Source: Bradyrhizobium icense
GTDB taxonomy: Bacteria > Pseudomonadota > Alphaproteobacteria > Rhizobiales > Xanthobacteraceae
Reading direction: 5' to 3'
NCBI RefSeq assembly: GCF_001693385.1
Contig: NZ_CP016428.1
Location: 7,430,001 to 7,494,000 of the forward strand
DNA: 64,000 bases
The translations under genes were made by a program, and so were the position numbers. Below are positions 38,263-47,576 of this stretch, one piece after another (within the stretch, counting starts at the first letter, position 1; the number at the start of each line of letters is the position of its first letter). A model generated the notes under the pieces. The model worked only from the letters and a program-made list of their open reading frames with translations, searched no databases and was not told the origin of the DNA.

Positions 38263-40899
38263 TCAATAATCCTTCAGCAGCCGCTCGATGTAATCGAGCT
38301 CGATCTGCGGGCGGGACGGATCGCCGAGACGGCGGCGCAGTTCTTCCAGGATCCGGCGGACCCGCTGCACGTCGATCTCGCCGGGGATCTTCACCGTATA
38401 GTCGTCGGTGAATTCGTTATGGCGCATCGGCCGTCCCAGCGGATCGGTCGAGTTGGCCGCGCCCTGCTGGCGGCCTCTGGGGTTGCCGGGGCCGTCGCCC
38501 GGCTGGTCGCCGTCACCCTGCTGCATGGCTTCCGCAAGGCTCTGAGCCCCCTTGCGCAGCGCCTCCAGCGCGCGGCCCTGCGAGTCCACCGCGCCATCGG
38601 CATTGCCCTCGCCGAGCCGGCCGGTGGCATCGCCCATCGCCGAATCGGCCTGATCGAGCCCGTCCTCGCCGTCGCCTTGCTCGCCGCCCTGCCCCTGCTG
38701 GCCTTGACCCTGTTGGCCTTGCTGCCCCTGCTGGTCGCCGCGCTGCCCCTGCTGGCCGCGCTGGCCCGGGCCCATGCCGCGCTTGGCGAGCTCTTCCTGC
38801 AACTTCTTGAGGCGGTCGCGCAGGCCCTGCTGGTCCTGCTGCAGGTCGCCCATGCTCTGGTCGCCCTGCTTGCCGCGCATGCGGTCGCGCCGCGAATCCT
38901 GGCCCTGCTTGTAGGTCTTGTCGCGCAATTGCTGCTGCTTGCGGATCATGTCGCCGAGCTCGTTCAGCGCCTGCTCCATCTCGTTGTCGCCGCCCTGGCC
39001 GGGCTGCGCCATCTGCAGGTTTTCCAGCATCTGCTGTAGCTGTTCGAGCAACTGCTTGGCGGCCTCCTTGTCGCCGGAACGCGACATCCGCTCCAGCCGG
39101 TCGAGCATGCTCTTGAGATCCTGCTGGCTCAGCATCTTCGTGTTGGGATCGAGCGGGCGCGCCTGTTGCTGCGGGTTGTTGCGGAACTGCTCGGCGAGCT
39201 GGCGCAGGAAATTATCCAGCGCAGCGCGCAGATTATCCGTCAGCTTCTTGATCTCTTCGTCGGTGGCGCCACGCTCCAGCGCCTGCTTGAGCGCCTCCTG
39301 CGCCGCCCGCAGCGCCTTCTCGACGTCGGTGATGTTGCCGTCCTCGATGGTGACGGCAAGCGCCCACAGGCTGGCGACGACGTCGCGCATCGCGGCATCG
39401 GTGCGCGCCGCCTCGAGTTGGTGCTTGACGCTGAAGAGCCCGAGATAATGCCCGGCCTCCGGCGTGAACAGTTCCGGCGCGATCATCAGCGCATCGAGGG
39501 CGGTATAAACTTGCGAATTCTGATTGGCGTCGAGTGCCAGAATGCGGCGCTGCTCGATCAGGGCGCGGGCGAGGGGCTTGGTGAACAGCCGCTCGGGTAG
39601 CCGCATGTTGAAGGGCTCGCTCTTGCCCTCGTTGCCGGCCTCGTCCTTGGCCGTGAGTGTCAGCGTCACATCGGCGCCGGCATAGGGATCCTCGCTGAGA
39701 TCCTTCACGGTCTGACCGACGCCGCTGCGGGTGCGTGCATTCGGCAGCACCAGCGCGAACTGCGGCGGCTCGAACAGCGGCCGTGGCTCGGCCGTCTTGC
39801 CGTCCTTGTTCGCTTCCTTGCCGGCTTCCTTGCTACCATCCTGGGCCGCATCGGCCGGACGGGCGGCGAATTGCGCGCGCGCTTCGCTGACGCCGTAATC
39901 ATCCTCGAGCTTGTAGGACATCTGCAGCGAGCCGCGGGCCTGGCGCTCCGGATCTTTCGCCAGCGAGATGCTCGGGGCACGGTCGGGCGTCGCCGCAAAG
40001 CGCCACAGCGGCTGGCCGGATGGGGCACGGACATGCGCGGTGCCGTCACCGGCGATCTTGAAATGCCGTTCGTTGGTGCCCTTGGGGGCCTGCTCGCTCG
40101 GCGCCACCTCGGTCACGCCACCGCCGACGGCGACGTCGATATTGCCGCCGCTGGAGCGCACCAGCAGCGTGCTGCCTGCGGGCACCGGCAATGGCGCTCC
40201 GCTATCGGAAGCAGCCGCATCCCTGTTGGCGGCGGACAGAATGACCGGCGGCTTGCCGGTATAGAGCGGCGGGGTCACCCAGGCATCGACCCGGACGTTG
40301 GCCGGCGCCAGCACGCCGTTCCAGTCGAACGCCGCGGCAATTCGCAGCGCGCGCTCGTCGCCGGCGGCGACATAGGCGGCCGCCAGCATCACCATCACCA
40401 GCGCGCGCAGCGCCCAGGGATCGTGGATCGCCAGCCGTGGCGACGGCAGCCCGGCGCGGATCCGTTTGATCGAGGCCAGCGTGCGCTCGCGCTGCTCCCG
40501 CCAGAGCGCCTGGGCGATCGGATCCTTGGTGGAGAGTGTGTCGGTCAGCGCGGTCGCCGGGCGATGGCGAATGCCGGTGCCGCGGTCGAGCCGGCTCAAC
40601 GCCTCTTCGCGGCTCGGCCAGCGAAACCGCGCGAGCGGGAACAACGCGGCCAGCGCCGCGAGGGCGAACAGGCCAATGCCGATCGCGCGTCCAAGGAACG
40701 GCAGCGCCAGCCACAATCCGGCCCAGGACGCCACCAGGAACAGCCCCACGACGCTCAGAAACCGGACAAGCCCCGGCCAGGTACGTTCCCACGCAATCGC
40801 GTATTGGGCCCGTCGCAGGGCCTGCGTCAGTTGAAGCCGCGCGACCGCATCCGGCTCGCGCGCGGGCTTAGTGGGGTCGGGGGGAACGCCGCTCAACAA
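38263..40899 (-). CDS. TIGR02302/DUF4175 family membrane protein
   Basis: An 878-residue protein with two N-terminal membrane helices near 45-90 (LVRFLSVVGLFLVASWAGLW and GIGLFALAALAALFPL), a third near 165, and a long soluble part. The region near 590-760 is dominated by charged coiled coil and Gln/Gly-rich low complexity (repeated QGQQGQ). This is the plan of TIGR02302, a conserved alphaproteobacterial protein of unknown function. It lies downstream of lysA on the same strand, separated by a block of plus-strand genes. Confidence 0.88.
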   Translation of the reverse strand: MLSGVPPDPTKPAREPDAVARLQLTQALRRAQYAIAWERTWPGLVRFLSVVGLFLVASWAGLWLALPFLGRAIGIGLFALAALAALFPLARFRWPSREEALSRLDRGTGIRHRPATALTDTLSTKDPIAQALWREQRERTLASIKRIRAGLPSPRLAIHDPWALRALVMVMLAAAYVAAGDERALRIAAAFDWNGVLAPANVRVDAWVTPPLYTGKPPVILSAANRDAAASDSGAPLPVPAGSTLLVRSSGGNIDVAVGGGVTEVAPSEQAPKGTNERHFKIAGDGTAHVRAPSGQPLWRFAATPDRAPSISLAKDPERQARGSLQMSYKLEDDYGVSEARAQFAARPADAAQDGSKEAGKEANKDGKTAEPRPLFEPPQFALVLPNARTRSGVGQTVKDLSEDPYAGADVTLTLTAKDEAGNEGKSEPFNMRLPERLFTKPLARALIEQRRILALDANQNSQVYTALDALMIAPELFTPEAGHYLGLFSVKHQLEAARTDAAMRDVVASLWALAVTIEDGNITDVEKALRAAQEALKQALERGATDEEIKKLTDNLRAALDNFLRQLAEQFRNNPQQQARPLDPNTKMLSQQDLKSMLDRLERMSRSGDKEAAKQLLEQLQQMLENLQMAQPGQGGDNEMEQALNELGDMIRKQQQLRDKTYKQGQDSRRDRMRGKQGDQSMGDLQQDQQGLRDRLKKLQEELAKRGMGPGQRGQQGQRGDQQGQQGQQGQGQQGQGGEQGDGEDGLDQADSAMGDATGRLGEGNADGAVDSQGRALEALRKGAQSLAEAMQQGDGDQPGDGPGNPRGRQQGAANSTDPLGRPMRHNEFTDDYTVKIPGEIDVQRVRRILEELRRRLGDPSRPQIELDYIERLLKDY

Positions 40900-41065
40900 T
40901 CTCTCCGGGTCGTCGACAAGTCAGCCTAGCACAACGGCGGCAATGAGGCACCCGTTCCCGGGGTAACCCACACCCGGAAATACGCATAACATAACACGAA
41001 GGCGTGACTGCGGGCGTCCCACCTCGTAACGTCCGCGCCGAACCGTAAAACTACGAGGAAACGAC

Positions 41066-41446
41066 ATGGACCAGAAGACGCACGACAAGGGGCTGGAAAT
41101 TCGCAAGGTGGTGCTCGGCGAGGCCTACGTCGACAACGCGCTGAAGAACGCCGATAGTTTCAACAGGCCGTTCCAGGAACTCGTCACCGAATATTGCTGG
41201 GGCGCGGTGTGGGGCCGCGAGGAACTGCCGCGCAAGACGCGCAGCATGCTCAACCTCGCCATGATCTCGATCCTCAACCGGCCGCACGAACTGAAGGCGC
41301 ACATCAAGGGCGCGCTGACCAACGGCGTCAGCCGCGACGAGATCCGCGAGATATTCATGCAGGTTTCGATCTATGCGGGAATTCCGGCAGGCGTCGACAG
41401 CTTTCGCATCGCGCGCGAAGTGTTCGCGGAACTGGATCAGGCGTGA
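41066..41446 (+). CDS. carboxymuconolactone decarboxylase family protein
   Basis: A 126-residue all-helical protein of the CMD/AhpD-like superfamily. The segments FQELVTEYCWGAVWGREELP, RSMLNLAMISILNRPHELK and GVSRDEIREIFMQVSIYAGI match 4-carboxymuconolactone decarboxylase (PcaC) homologues. No CxxC redox motif is present, so an AhpD-type peroxidase role is unlikely. The true substrate is uncertain because no other protocatechuate genes are nearby. GAGGAAACGAC precedes the ATG. Confidence 0.85.
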   Translation: MDQKTHDKGLEIRKVVLGEAYVDNALKNADSFNRPFQELVTEYCWGAVWGREELPRKTRSMLNLAMISILNRPHELKAHIKGALTNGVSRDEIREIFMQVSIYAGIPAGVDSFRIAREVFAELDQA

Positions 41447-41456
41447 CGCTCTCGCC

Positions 41457-41558
41457 CCTCATGGTGAGGAGGCGCGCCAGCGCCGTCTCGAACCATGTGG
41501 CCCCGCCAGTGCCATTCATCCTTCGAGACGCCGCTTACGCGGCTCCTCAGGATGAGGA
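41457..41558. repeat. dispersed palindromic repeat, family C, copy 2
   Basis: It reads CCCCTCATGGTGAGGAGG at the left and GGCTCCTCAGGATGAGG at the right, with the shared inner strings CGCCGTCTCGAACCATG and CATCCTTCGAGACGC. It lies between the CMD-like gene and the dehydrogenase. Confidence 0.75.
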
Positions 41559-41588
41559 CTGCCTTCAGACAATTCAGGAAACACCACC

Positions 41589-42497
41589 ATGGAAATCGGA
41601 TTCATCGGCCTCGGGAAGATGGGCTTCCCGATGGCGCGTCGCCTGATCGAGGCTAAGCATCAACTCACCGTGTTCGACACGCGGCAGGAAGCCATAGGCA
41701 AGCTCGTCGCGCTTGGCGCGCAAGCCGCATCCTCGCCCAAAGACATCGCCGACCGCTGCGAGACGGTGCTGGCGAGCCTGCCGTCGCTGCAGGCCTCGCT
41801 CGACGTTGCGACCGGCGCGGGTGGCGTGATCGAGGGCAAGCGCGTCAAACGCTTCGTCGATCTCTCCACCGTCGGCTCGCAGATGGCGGCGAAAATTCAC
41901 GGCCTGCTGGCCAAGAAGGACATCGTGCAGATCGACAGCCCCGTGAGCGGCGGCGTCGGCGGCGCGGAAAAGGGCACGCTCGCCGTGATGGTCTCCGGCC
42001 CGCGCACCGATTACGAGCTGACAAAACCCGCGCTCGACGTGATCGGAAAAGTGTTTTTCATCGGCGAAAAGCCCGGCTCGGCGCAGACCATGAAGCTCGC
42101 CAACAACTTCCTGTCGGCGACCGCGATGGTCGCGACGTCGGAGGCGGTCGTGATGGGCGTCAAGGCAGGACTCGATCCGGCCGTAATGATCGACGTCATC
42201 AACGCCGGCTCCGGCCTCAACACGGCGAGCCGCGACAAGTTTCCGCGCTCGGTGCTGCCGCGCAGCTTCGATTTCGGCTTTGCCACCGGGTTGATGGTGA
42301 AGGACGTGCGGCTTGCGCTGGAAGAGATGAAATCGCTGGGACTGTCGATGGAAGTTGCCGAAGCGGTTGGGCGCTTGTGGGAAGTCATCATCCGCGACGA
42401 GGGCGCGGAGTCGGATTTCACCGCGGCTATCAAGCCGATCGAAAAGGCGGCTGGCGTGGTGGTCGGCGGTGCGAGGGGTGGCGTCGCGGCGAAGTAG
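41589..42497 (+). CDS. NAD(P)-dependent oxidoreductase, 3-hydroxyisobutyrate dehydrogenase family
   Basis: A 302-residue beta-hydroxyacid dehydrogenase. It begins with the Rossmann motif MEIGFIGLGKMGFPMARRL, has the substrate motif DSPVSGGVGGAEKGTLAVMV near 117, the catalytic lysine in KLANNFLSATAM near 171, and a C-terminal helical domain. Members reduce or oxidise 3-hydroxyisobutyrate, tartronate semialdehyde and similar acids; which one is not clear. Its CMD-like neighbour 142 bp upstream is on the same strand but separated by a repeat. Confidence 0.9.
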   Translation: MEIGFIGLGKMGFPMARRLIEAKHQLTVFDTRQEAIGKLVALGAQAASSPKDIADRCETVLASLPSLQASLDVATGAGGVIEGKRVKRFVDLSTVGSQMAAKIHGLLAKKDIVQIDSPVSGGVGGAEKGTLAVMVSGPRTDYELTKPALDVIGKVFFIGEKPGSAQTMKLANNFLSATAMVATSEAVVMGVKAGLDPAVMIDVINAGSGLNTASRDKFPRSVLPRSFDFGFATGLMVKDVRLALEEMKSLGLSMEVAEAVGRLWEVIIRDEGAESDFTAAIKPIEKAAGVVVGGARGGVAAK

Positions 42498-42652
42498 CGC
42501 TCACGGGGATGGTGAGCGGGTGCGCGGCGCGGCCCCGACGCTGGTCCATGAGCTTTTGCGCAGTTCCAATTGGCAAGTGCACCGAGTGGCGTTACGTTCT
42601 CACGGTACTCGAGTAGAAGCCGGCGTTAACCCGATCGATCGGTGGGACGCGC

Positions 42653-44167
42653 ATGACGCCCCGTTGCGTAAGTTCGAAGTGCAGGCAAAGGCGGCTGCGG
42701 TCTGCCTATCTTGGTGTTACCGTTTTGGCCGCGTTGATCGCCGCGGGAGACAATGCGGGCGCCAGAAACGGCCGGAGCGAACGCCCGATCGAGTCCATTC
42801 AGTCGCGCAGCGCCGGTGAGCCGCTCATGGCCATCGTTTCGCTCCGTAACCAACGGATCACTGTCTACGACGCCAAGGGGTGGATCCTGCGGGCACCGGT
42901 ATCGAGCGGCACGAAGGGGCGCGAGACGCCTGCGGGCATCTTCAGCGTCATCCAGAAAGTCGAGGAGCATTACTCGAACCTGTATGACGATGCCTACATG
43001 CCCCACATGCAGCGCATCACCTGGTCGGGCATCGCACTCCATGGCGGCGTCCTGCCGGGGCGACCGGCATCTCATGGCTGTATCCGCCTGCCATTCGACT
43101 TCGCCGAACGCCTGTTCGACGCGACGGCAATGGGCATGCGGGTGATCGTGGCGCCCACCGATGTGGCGCCCGTTGAGCTCGCCCACCCACTTCTGTTCCA
43201 ACCCAGGCCGGGCGCCGCCGCCTTGGCCGCCGCCCGCGTTGCAGAAGCGCAAGAGGCGGCGAGGAAAGCCGCCGAGGCACGCGCAGCCGCCGCGACGGCC
43301 TTGCGGGAGGCCACGCAGGCCCGGACGCCAGTTCGCGCGGCGGAGAATCTGAAGCGCATAGCCGAGGCGCAATTGGCAGCCGCCGAGACTAAACTTGGCT
43401 CCGGCATCTCGGCGGAAGCAAAGGAGCAGGCTGAGGACGCCAAGGCGCAGGCTGTCGCCAAAGTCGCGGAGCTGCAGCTGCAATGGGACGTGGCCAACGT
43501 GGATCTGCAACTGAGGCTCGATGCCGTCACGTCTGCGCGTGAAGCCGCCGCCGCGGCGGAGACTGCGCGCGTCGCGGCAGCCGAGGCGGCCCGTCAGGTC
43601 GCAAGCGAACTCCAGCCCGTATCGGTGCTGATCAGCCGCAAGACCCAGCGGCTTTATGTCCGTCAGGCATTCAAACCCATACTTGAAAGTCCGGTCACGA
43701 TCGCAGACCCTGACCGTCCAATCGGCACGCATGTCTTCACCGCCATCGAGCGCACGAGCGACGATGCCGAGGTGCGATGGAACGTCGTCTCATTGCTGGG
43801 CAGCGGACGTGCGCCGAGTGGCACGGTTGAGGTCGGCAACCGGGCCCACGGGAGCAGTAGTCGCGGCGTTGAGCCGGCGCCGACGAATCCGGACAGCGCA
43901 AAGGCCGCGCTCGACCGCATCACCATTCCACAGGACGTATTGGATCGCATCGGCAACATTACGCCGCGATCTTCCCTGATCGTCACGGACGAGGCGATGA
44001 GTTCGGAAACCGGCAAGGGAACGGAATTCGTGGTGCTGTTAAGCGGCGAGCCGCAAGGCGGCATCAAGAAGCGGCGGCGCAGTCCGGGGAGCGAATTCCG
44101 TTACGCTTACCCGCGCAGCCTTCCTTTCTGGCGCTCGCCTTTCGGAAGTCCCTTTTCTAACTGGTGA
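42653..44167 (+). CDS. L,D-transpeptidase (YkuD) with second degenerate domain
   Basis: A 504-residue exported protein. After a basic N-terminus and signal helix (YLGVTVLAALIAAGDNAGA), residues about 60-165 form a YkuD domain with catalytic HGGVLPGRPASHGCIRLPF (Cys near 140). Residues about 185-320 are an Ala/Glu-rich helical repeat region (EAQEAARKAAEARAAAATAL). A second stretch near 325-400 (SVLISRKTQRLYVRQAFKPI) resembles the start of another YkuD domain but has no SHGCxR. L,D-transpeptidases crosslink peptidoglycan or attach proteins to it. The gene interrupts the TIGR02302-lysA neighbourhood. Confidence 0.85.
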   Translation: MTPRCVSSKCRQRRLRSAYLGVTVLAALIAAGDNAGARNGRSERPIESIQSRSAGEPLMAIVSLRNQRITVYDAKGWILRAPVSSGTKGRETPAGIFSVIQKVEEHYSNLYDDAYMPHMQRITWSGIALHGGVLPGRPASHGCIRLPFDFAERLFDATAMGMRVIVAPTDVAPVELAHPLLFQPRPGAAALAAARVAEAQEAARKAAEARAAAATALREATQARTPVRAAENLKRIAEAQLAAAETKLGSGISAEAKEQAEDAKAQAVAKVAELQLQWDVANVDLQLRLDAVTSAREAAAAAETARVAAAEAARQVASELQPVSVLISRKTQRLYVRQAFKPILESPVTIADPDRPIGTHVFTAIERTSDDAEVRWNVVSLLGSGRAPSGTVEVGNRAHGSSSRGVEPAPTNPDSAKAALDRITIPQDVLDRIGNITPRSSLIVTDEAMSSETGKGTEFVVLLSGEPQGGIKKRRRSPGSEFRYAYPRSLPFWRSPFGSPFSNW

Positions 44168-44240
44168 GTCCGCTCTTTATGCCGCGGCGGGTGTTGTTGG
44201 AAGGATAAAGAGCACCGTTATTGCGGCGTTACCAGTGGCC

Positions 44241-45506
44241 TCACAACCACGGCGCAGGCCGATCCATCGCGATCAATTTCTCGACCTCGATGCGCGGTCG
44301 GACCACGGCGTACTGGTCGTCCTTGACCAGGACTTCCGGCACCAAGGGCCGCGTATTGTAGAAGCCGGACTGCACCGCGCCGTAGGCGCCGGCGGTCATG
44401 ATCGCCAGGAGATCGCCGGCCTTGGGCTCGGGCAAATTGCGGTCGAGCGCAAGATAGTCGCCGGTCTCGCAGACGGGGCCGACGACGTCGGCCGTGATCG
44501 TTCGCACGCCCTTGGCCGACTCGCGAACCGGCAGGATGTCATGGTGGGCTTCGTACAGCGTCGGACGGATCAGATCGTTCATCGCGGCATCGATGATGAC
44601 GAAGTTCTTGGCCTCGCCCGGCTTCACATAGATCACGCGCGAGACCAGGATGCCGGCATTGCCGACGATCATGCGTCCCGGCTCGAACATCAGCGTGCAG
44701 CCGAGATTATGCGTCACCCGCTTGACCATCGCGGCATAGGCGGACGGCAGCGGCGGTGCCTCGCGGTCGGCGTGATAGGGAATGCCGAGCCCGCCGCCGA
44801 AATCGATATGCTCGATCTTGTGGCCGTCGGCGCGCAACGTGTGCACGAAATCGGACAGAATCCGGAACGCGGTTTCCATCTTGCTGAGATCGGTGATCTG
44901 GCTGCCGATATGCATATCGGTGCCGGTCACCTGGATCCCGGGCAACTTGGCCGCGCGGGCGTAGACCTCGCGTGCGCGTTCGATCGGAATGCCGAACTTG
45001 TTCTCGGACTTGCCGGTGGCAATCTTGGCGTGGGTACCGGCATCGACGTCGGGATTGACCCGCAAGGAAATCCGCGCGGTTTTTCCGGCTTCGACCGCGA
45101 GCCTCGACAGCAATTCCAGTTCAGGCTCGGACTCGACATTGATGCAGAGAATGTCGGCGGCGAGCGCCGCGCGCAGTTCGGGCTCGGTCTTGCCGACGCC
45201 GGAGAACAGAATCTTGCTTGCCGGAAATCCCGCCGCCAGCGCCCGCTTCAACTCGCCGCCCGAGACGACGTCGGCGCCGGCCCCGAGTTTTGCCAGCGTG
45301 CGCAGCACCGACTGGTTGGAATTCGCCTTCATGGCGTAGCAGACCAGCGTCTTCTCGCCGGCAAAGGCCTCGGTGAAGACGCGGTAATGCCGCTCCAGCG
45401 TCGCCGTCGAATAGCAATAGAACGGCGTGCCGACGGCATCCGCCAGTTCGGACAGGTTCACGGCCTCGGCGTGCAGCACGCCGTTGCGATAGTCGAAGTG
45501 ATTCAT
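44241..45506 (-). CDS. lysA: diaminopimelate decarboxylase LysA
   Basis: It decarboxylates meso-diaminopimelate to lysine, the final step of lysine synthesis, using PLP. The 421 residues have the PLP lysine in YAMKANSNQSVL near 60, HIDFGGGLGIPYH near 240, and the active-site Cys in GPVCETGDYLA near 355 from the other subunit. Length and order fit the fold-type III decarboxylases. The ATG at 45506 is preceded by a 26-bp-arm hairpin that covers the ribosome-binding region, which may regulate translation. It lies downstream of the lipoprotein and argH on the same strand. Confidence 0.96.
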   Translation of the reverse strand: MNHFDYRNGVLHAEAVNLSELADAVGTPFYCYSTATLERHYRVFTEAFAGEKTLVCYAMKANSNQSVLRTLAKLGAGADVVSGGELKRALAAGFPASKILFSGVGKTEPELRAALAADILCINVESEPELELLSRLAVEAGKTARISLRVNPDVDAGTHAKIATGKSENKFGIPIERAREVYARAAKLPGIQVTGTDMHIGSQITDLSKMETAFRILSDFVHTLRADGHKIEHIDFGGGLGIPYHADREAPPLPSAYAAMVKRVTHNLGCTLMFEPGRMIVGNAGILVSRVIYVKPGEAKNFVIIDAAMNDLIRPTLYEAHHDILPVRESAKGVRTITADVVGPVCETGDYLALDRNLPEPKAGDLLAIMTAGAYGAVQSGFYNTRPLVPEVLVKDDQYAVVRPRIEVEKLIAMDRPAPWL

Positions 45507-45507
45507 G

Positions 45508-45594
45508 CCTAGTGCCCCGAATCCGAAGTTCGCAATACCTCGTAGCAGCCACCTAGCGAACTTCGGATTCGGAAGGGCACTAGGTATCTATGGT
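45508..45594 (-). repeat. long hairpin abutting the lysA start codon
   Basis: The plus strand reads CCTAGTGCCCCGAATCCGAA then, after a short loop, its near-complement ending GGGCACTAGG. Arms run from 45508 to 45533 and 45556 to 45594 with a small bulge. On the lysA transcript the 3' arm ends one base before ATG, so it contains the only purine-rich ribosome-binding candidates. It may be a dispersed repeat that was placed here. Confidence 0.8.
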
Positions 45595-45609
45595 TTCAGC
45601 ACCGCTTTT

Positions 45610-45663
45610 CGATTTGAAGTTCCTGATCAGACTTGCCTCAGAGAGTGCAGGAACTTCAAATCG
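45610..45663. repeat. second hairpin between lipoprotein gene and lysA
   Basis: Perfect 16-bp arms, CGATTTGAAGTTCCTG (45610-45625) and its complement (45648-45663), enclose 22 nt. It follows the lipoprotein gene and could terminate its transcript. No U-run is present. Confidence 0.75.
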
Positions 45664-45680
45664 GCGGCACTGGCTCAGTC

Positions 45681-45944
45681 TCAGTCCAGGAGCGGATCGA
45701 GAACGAATTTCTTCTTGCCGCCCTTGGGGGCGCTGGGGCCGGCCTCGGATCCGTAGGTCGAATTGAAGACGCCGGGCTGCGCCGCGCGCTCGGCCTCGCT
45801 ATCCGACGTGGCCTGCGCCTGCGGCGGCGCGCTCGGCGGCAGATCGAGCCCGCCCTTGCGTCCGCAGCCCCCGAGCGCGAGCGCGGTCACGCTCAACAGG
45901 ATGATGGCCCATCCCGACGATGACGGGCAGTAGTTACTGATCAC
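45681..45944 (-). CDS. LptM-like small lipoprotein
   Basis: An 87-residue lipoprotein. The signal peptide WAIILLSVTALALGGCGRKG ends in the lipobox LGGC, then a Pro-rich segment (GGLDLPPSAPPQAQA), as in the YifL/LptM family that assists LptD assembly. The tail KKKFVLDPLLD is basic then hydrophobic. I choose GTG 45944 because the longer frame adds unlikely residues before the signal peptide. Position between argH and lysA is the classic place for this lipoprotein. Confidence 0.8.
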   Translation of the reverse strand: MISNYCPSSSGWAIILLSVTALALGGCGRKGGLDLPPSAPPQAQATSDSEAERAAQPGVFNSTYGSEAGPSAPKGGKKKFVLDPLLD

Positions 45945-46067
45945 GACGAAATCCCCAATGCGCGCCGCACCATACAAAGGTTGCCGCAATCTGGCGAGTG
46001 CCGATCGGCCACGGAAACCCAAGAAAATCCAAGGAAAAACCCAAGAAATTGCAGCGAAATTTTTTCC

Positions 46068-47465
46068 TCAGCCCGATTTTTGCTCTTTTTCCAGCCGCTT
46101 CAGCCAGGCTTTGGCCTGCGAACGCACGTTCTTCGGCGCAGTGCCCCCATAGCTGGTCCGGCTTTTGACCGAGGCCTCCACCGACAGCACGCGCAGGGCG
46201 TCCGAAGTGATCTTCGGCTCGACCTCCTGCATCGCCTTGAGCGGCAGTTCATGCAGCGCCACACCCTGCTTCGATGCGAGCGCGACGATTCGCCCGGTGA
46301 CGTGGTGGGCGTCGCGGAACGGCATTTTCAGCGTCCGCACCAGCCAGTCGGCGAGATCGGTTGCGGTGGCATAGCCCTCGCCGGCCGCGGCCCTCATCCT
46401 GTTCTCGTCGGGGACGAGGTCGAGGACCATGCCGGTCATGGCGCGAATCGCGAGCGACAGCGCCGAAAACGCCTCCATCGCGCCCTGTTTGTCCTCCTGC
46501 ATGTCCTTTTGATAGGCGAGCGGCAGCCCCTTCATCACGATCAAAAGCCCGTTGAGCGCGCCGATCACCCGGCCTGTCTTGGCGCGCACCAGCTCGGCCG
46601 CATCCGGATTGCGCTTCTGCGGCATGATCGAGGAGCCGGTGGTGAACTTGTCGGAGAGCCGCACAAGGCCGACCAGCGGCGAGGTCCAGATCACGATTTC
46701 TTCGGCAAAGCGCGACATGTGCACGGCCGCGATCGAGGCCGCGGACAGGGTTTCCAGCACGAAGTCGCGGTCCGAGACCGCATCCAGCGAATTGGCCATC
46801 GGACGGTCGAAACCGAGCGCCTTGGCGGTGGCAGTGCGATCGATCGGAAACGAGGTTCCGGCGAGAGCTGCGGCGCCGAGCGGCGATTCGTTCAGCCGCT
46901 TGCGCGCATCGGCAAACCGGCCGCGGTCGCGCGCCGCCATCTCGACATAGGCGAGCAGATGGTGCCCGAAGGTGACGGGCTGGGCGGTCTGCAGATGGGT
47001 GAAACCCGGCATCACGGTCGCGGCATGCTCCAGCGCGCGGCTGGCCAACGCGTGCTGAAAGGCCGCCAGCGCCGCATCCGTCTCGTCGATCGTGTCACGC
47101 ACATAGAGCCGAAAATCGGTCGCGACCTGGTCGTTGCGCGAACGCGCGGTGTGCAGCCTTCCTGCGGCCGGTCCGATCAACTCGGAAAGCCGGCTCTCGA
47201 CATTCATATGGATGTCTTCGAGCGCGCGCTTGAAGTCGAACGCGCCCTTGCCGATCTCTGACAAAATCGTGTCTAGACCCTTGCCGATATTTTTCGCATC
47301 ACTCGCGGAAATAATGCCCTCCGCAGCCAGCATCGCGGCGTGGGCCTTGGACGCGGCGATGTCCTGGGCATAGAGGTGACGGTCAACGTCGATCGAGACG
47401 TTGATTTCCTCCATGATCGCATCGGGACGCTCGGTGAACCGGCCGCCCCACATCTTGTTGCTCAT
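46068..47465 (-). CDS. argH: argininosuccinate lyase ArgH
   Basis: It splits argininosuccinate into arginine and fumarate, the last step of arginine synthesis. The 465 residues begin [17 protein letters not shown] and carry the fumarase/aspartase superfamily signature [16 protein letters not shown] near 279 with the catalytic serine, plus [17 protein letters not shown] near 108 and the [18 protein letters not shown] block near 150. It is divergent from tlpA, 111 bp apart. Confidence 0.97.
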   Translation of the reverse strand: MSNKMWGGRFTERPDAIMEEINVSIDVDRHLYAQDIAASKAHAAMLAAEGIISASDAKNIGKGLDTILSEIGKGAFDFKRALEDIHMNVESRLSELIGPAAGRLHTARSRNDQVATDFRLYVRDTIDETDAALAAFQHALASRALEHAATVMPGFTHLQTAQPVTFGHHLLAYVEMAARDRGRFADARKRLNESPLGAAALAGTSFPIDRTATAKALGFDRPMANSLDAVSDRDFVLETLSAASIAAVHMSRFAEEIVIWTSPLVGLVRLSDKFTTGSSIMPQKRNPDAAELVRAKTGRVIGALNGLLIVMKGLPLAYQKDMQEDKQGAMEAFSALSLAIRAMTGMVLDLVPDENRMRAAAGEGYATATDLADWLVRTLKMPFRDAHHVTGRIVALASKQGVALHELPLKAMQEVEPKITSDALRVLSVEASVKSRTSYGGTAPKNVRSQAKAWLKRLEKEQKSG

Positions 47466-47576
47466 GACTTCTCAAGCCCTGCCATCTATATCGTCGAGCC
47501 CATACGAAACGCCGCGCCGGTTTCGGCCGTAACTCGACCGTAGTCTTGAGCCCTGCATAGCCATATCTGGTACAGG

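Noticed and set aside
44235..45512. 425-residue plus-strand open frame
   Set aside because: It mirrors lysA, which has all catalytic motifs.
45981..47261. 426-residue plus-strand open frame
   Set aside because: It mirrors argH, which has the fumarase-family signature.
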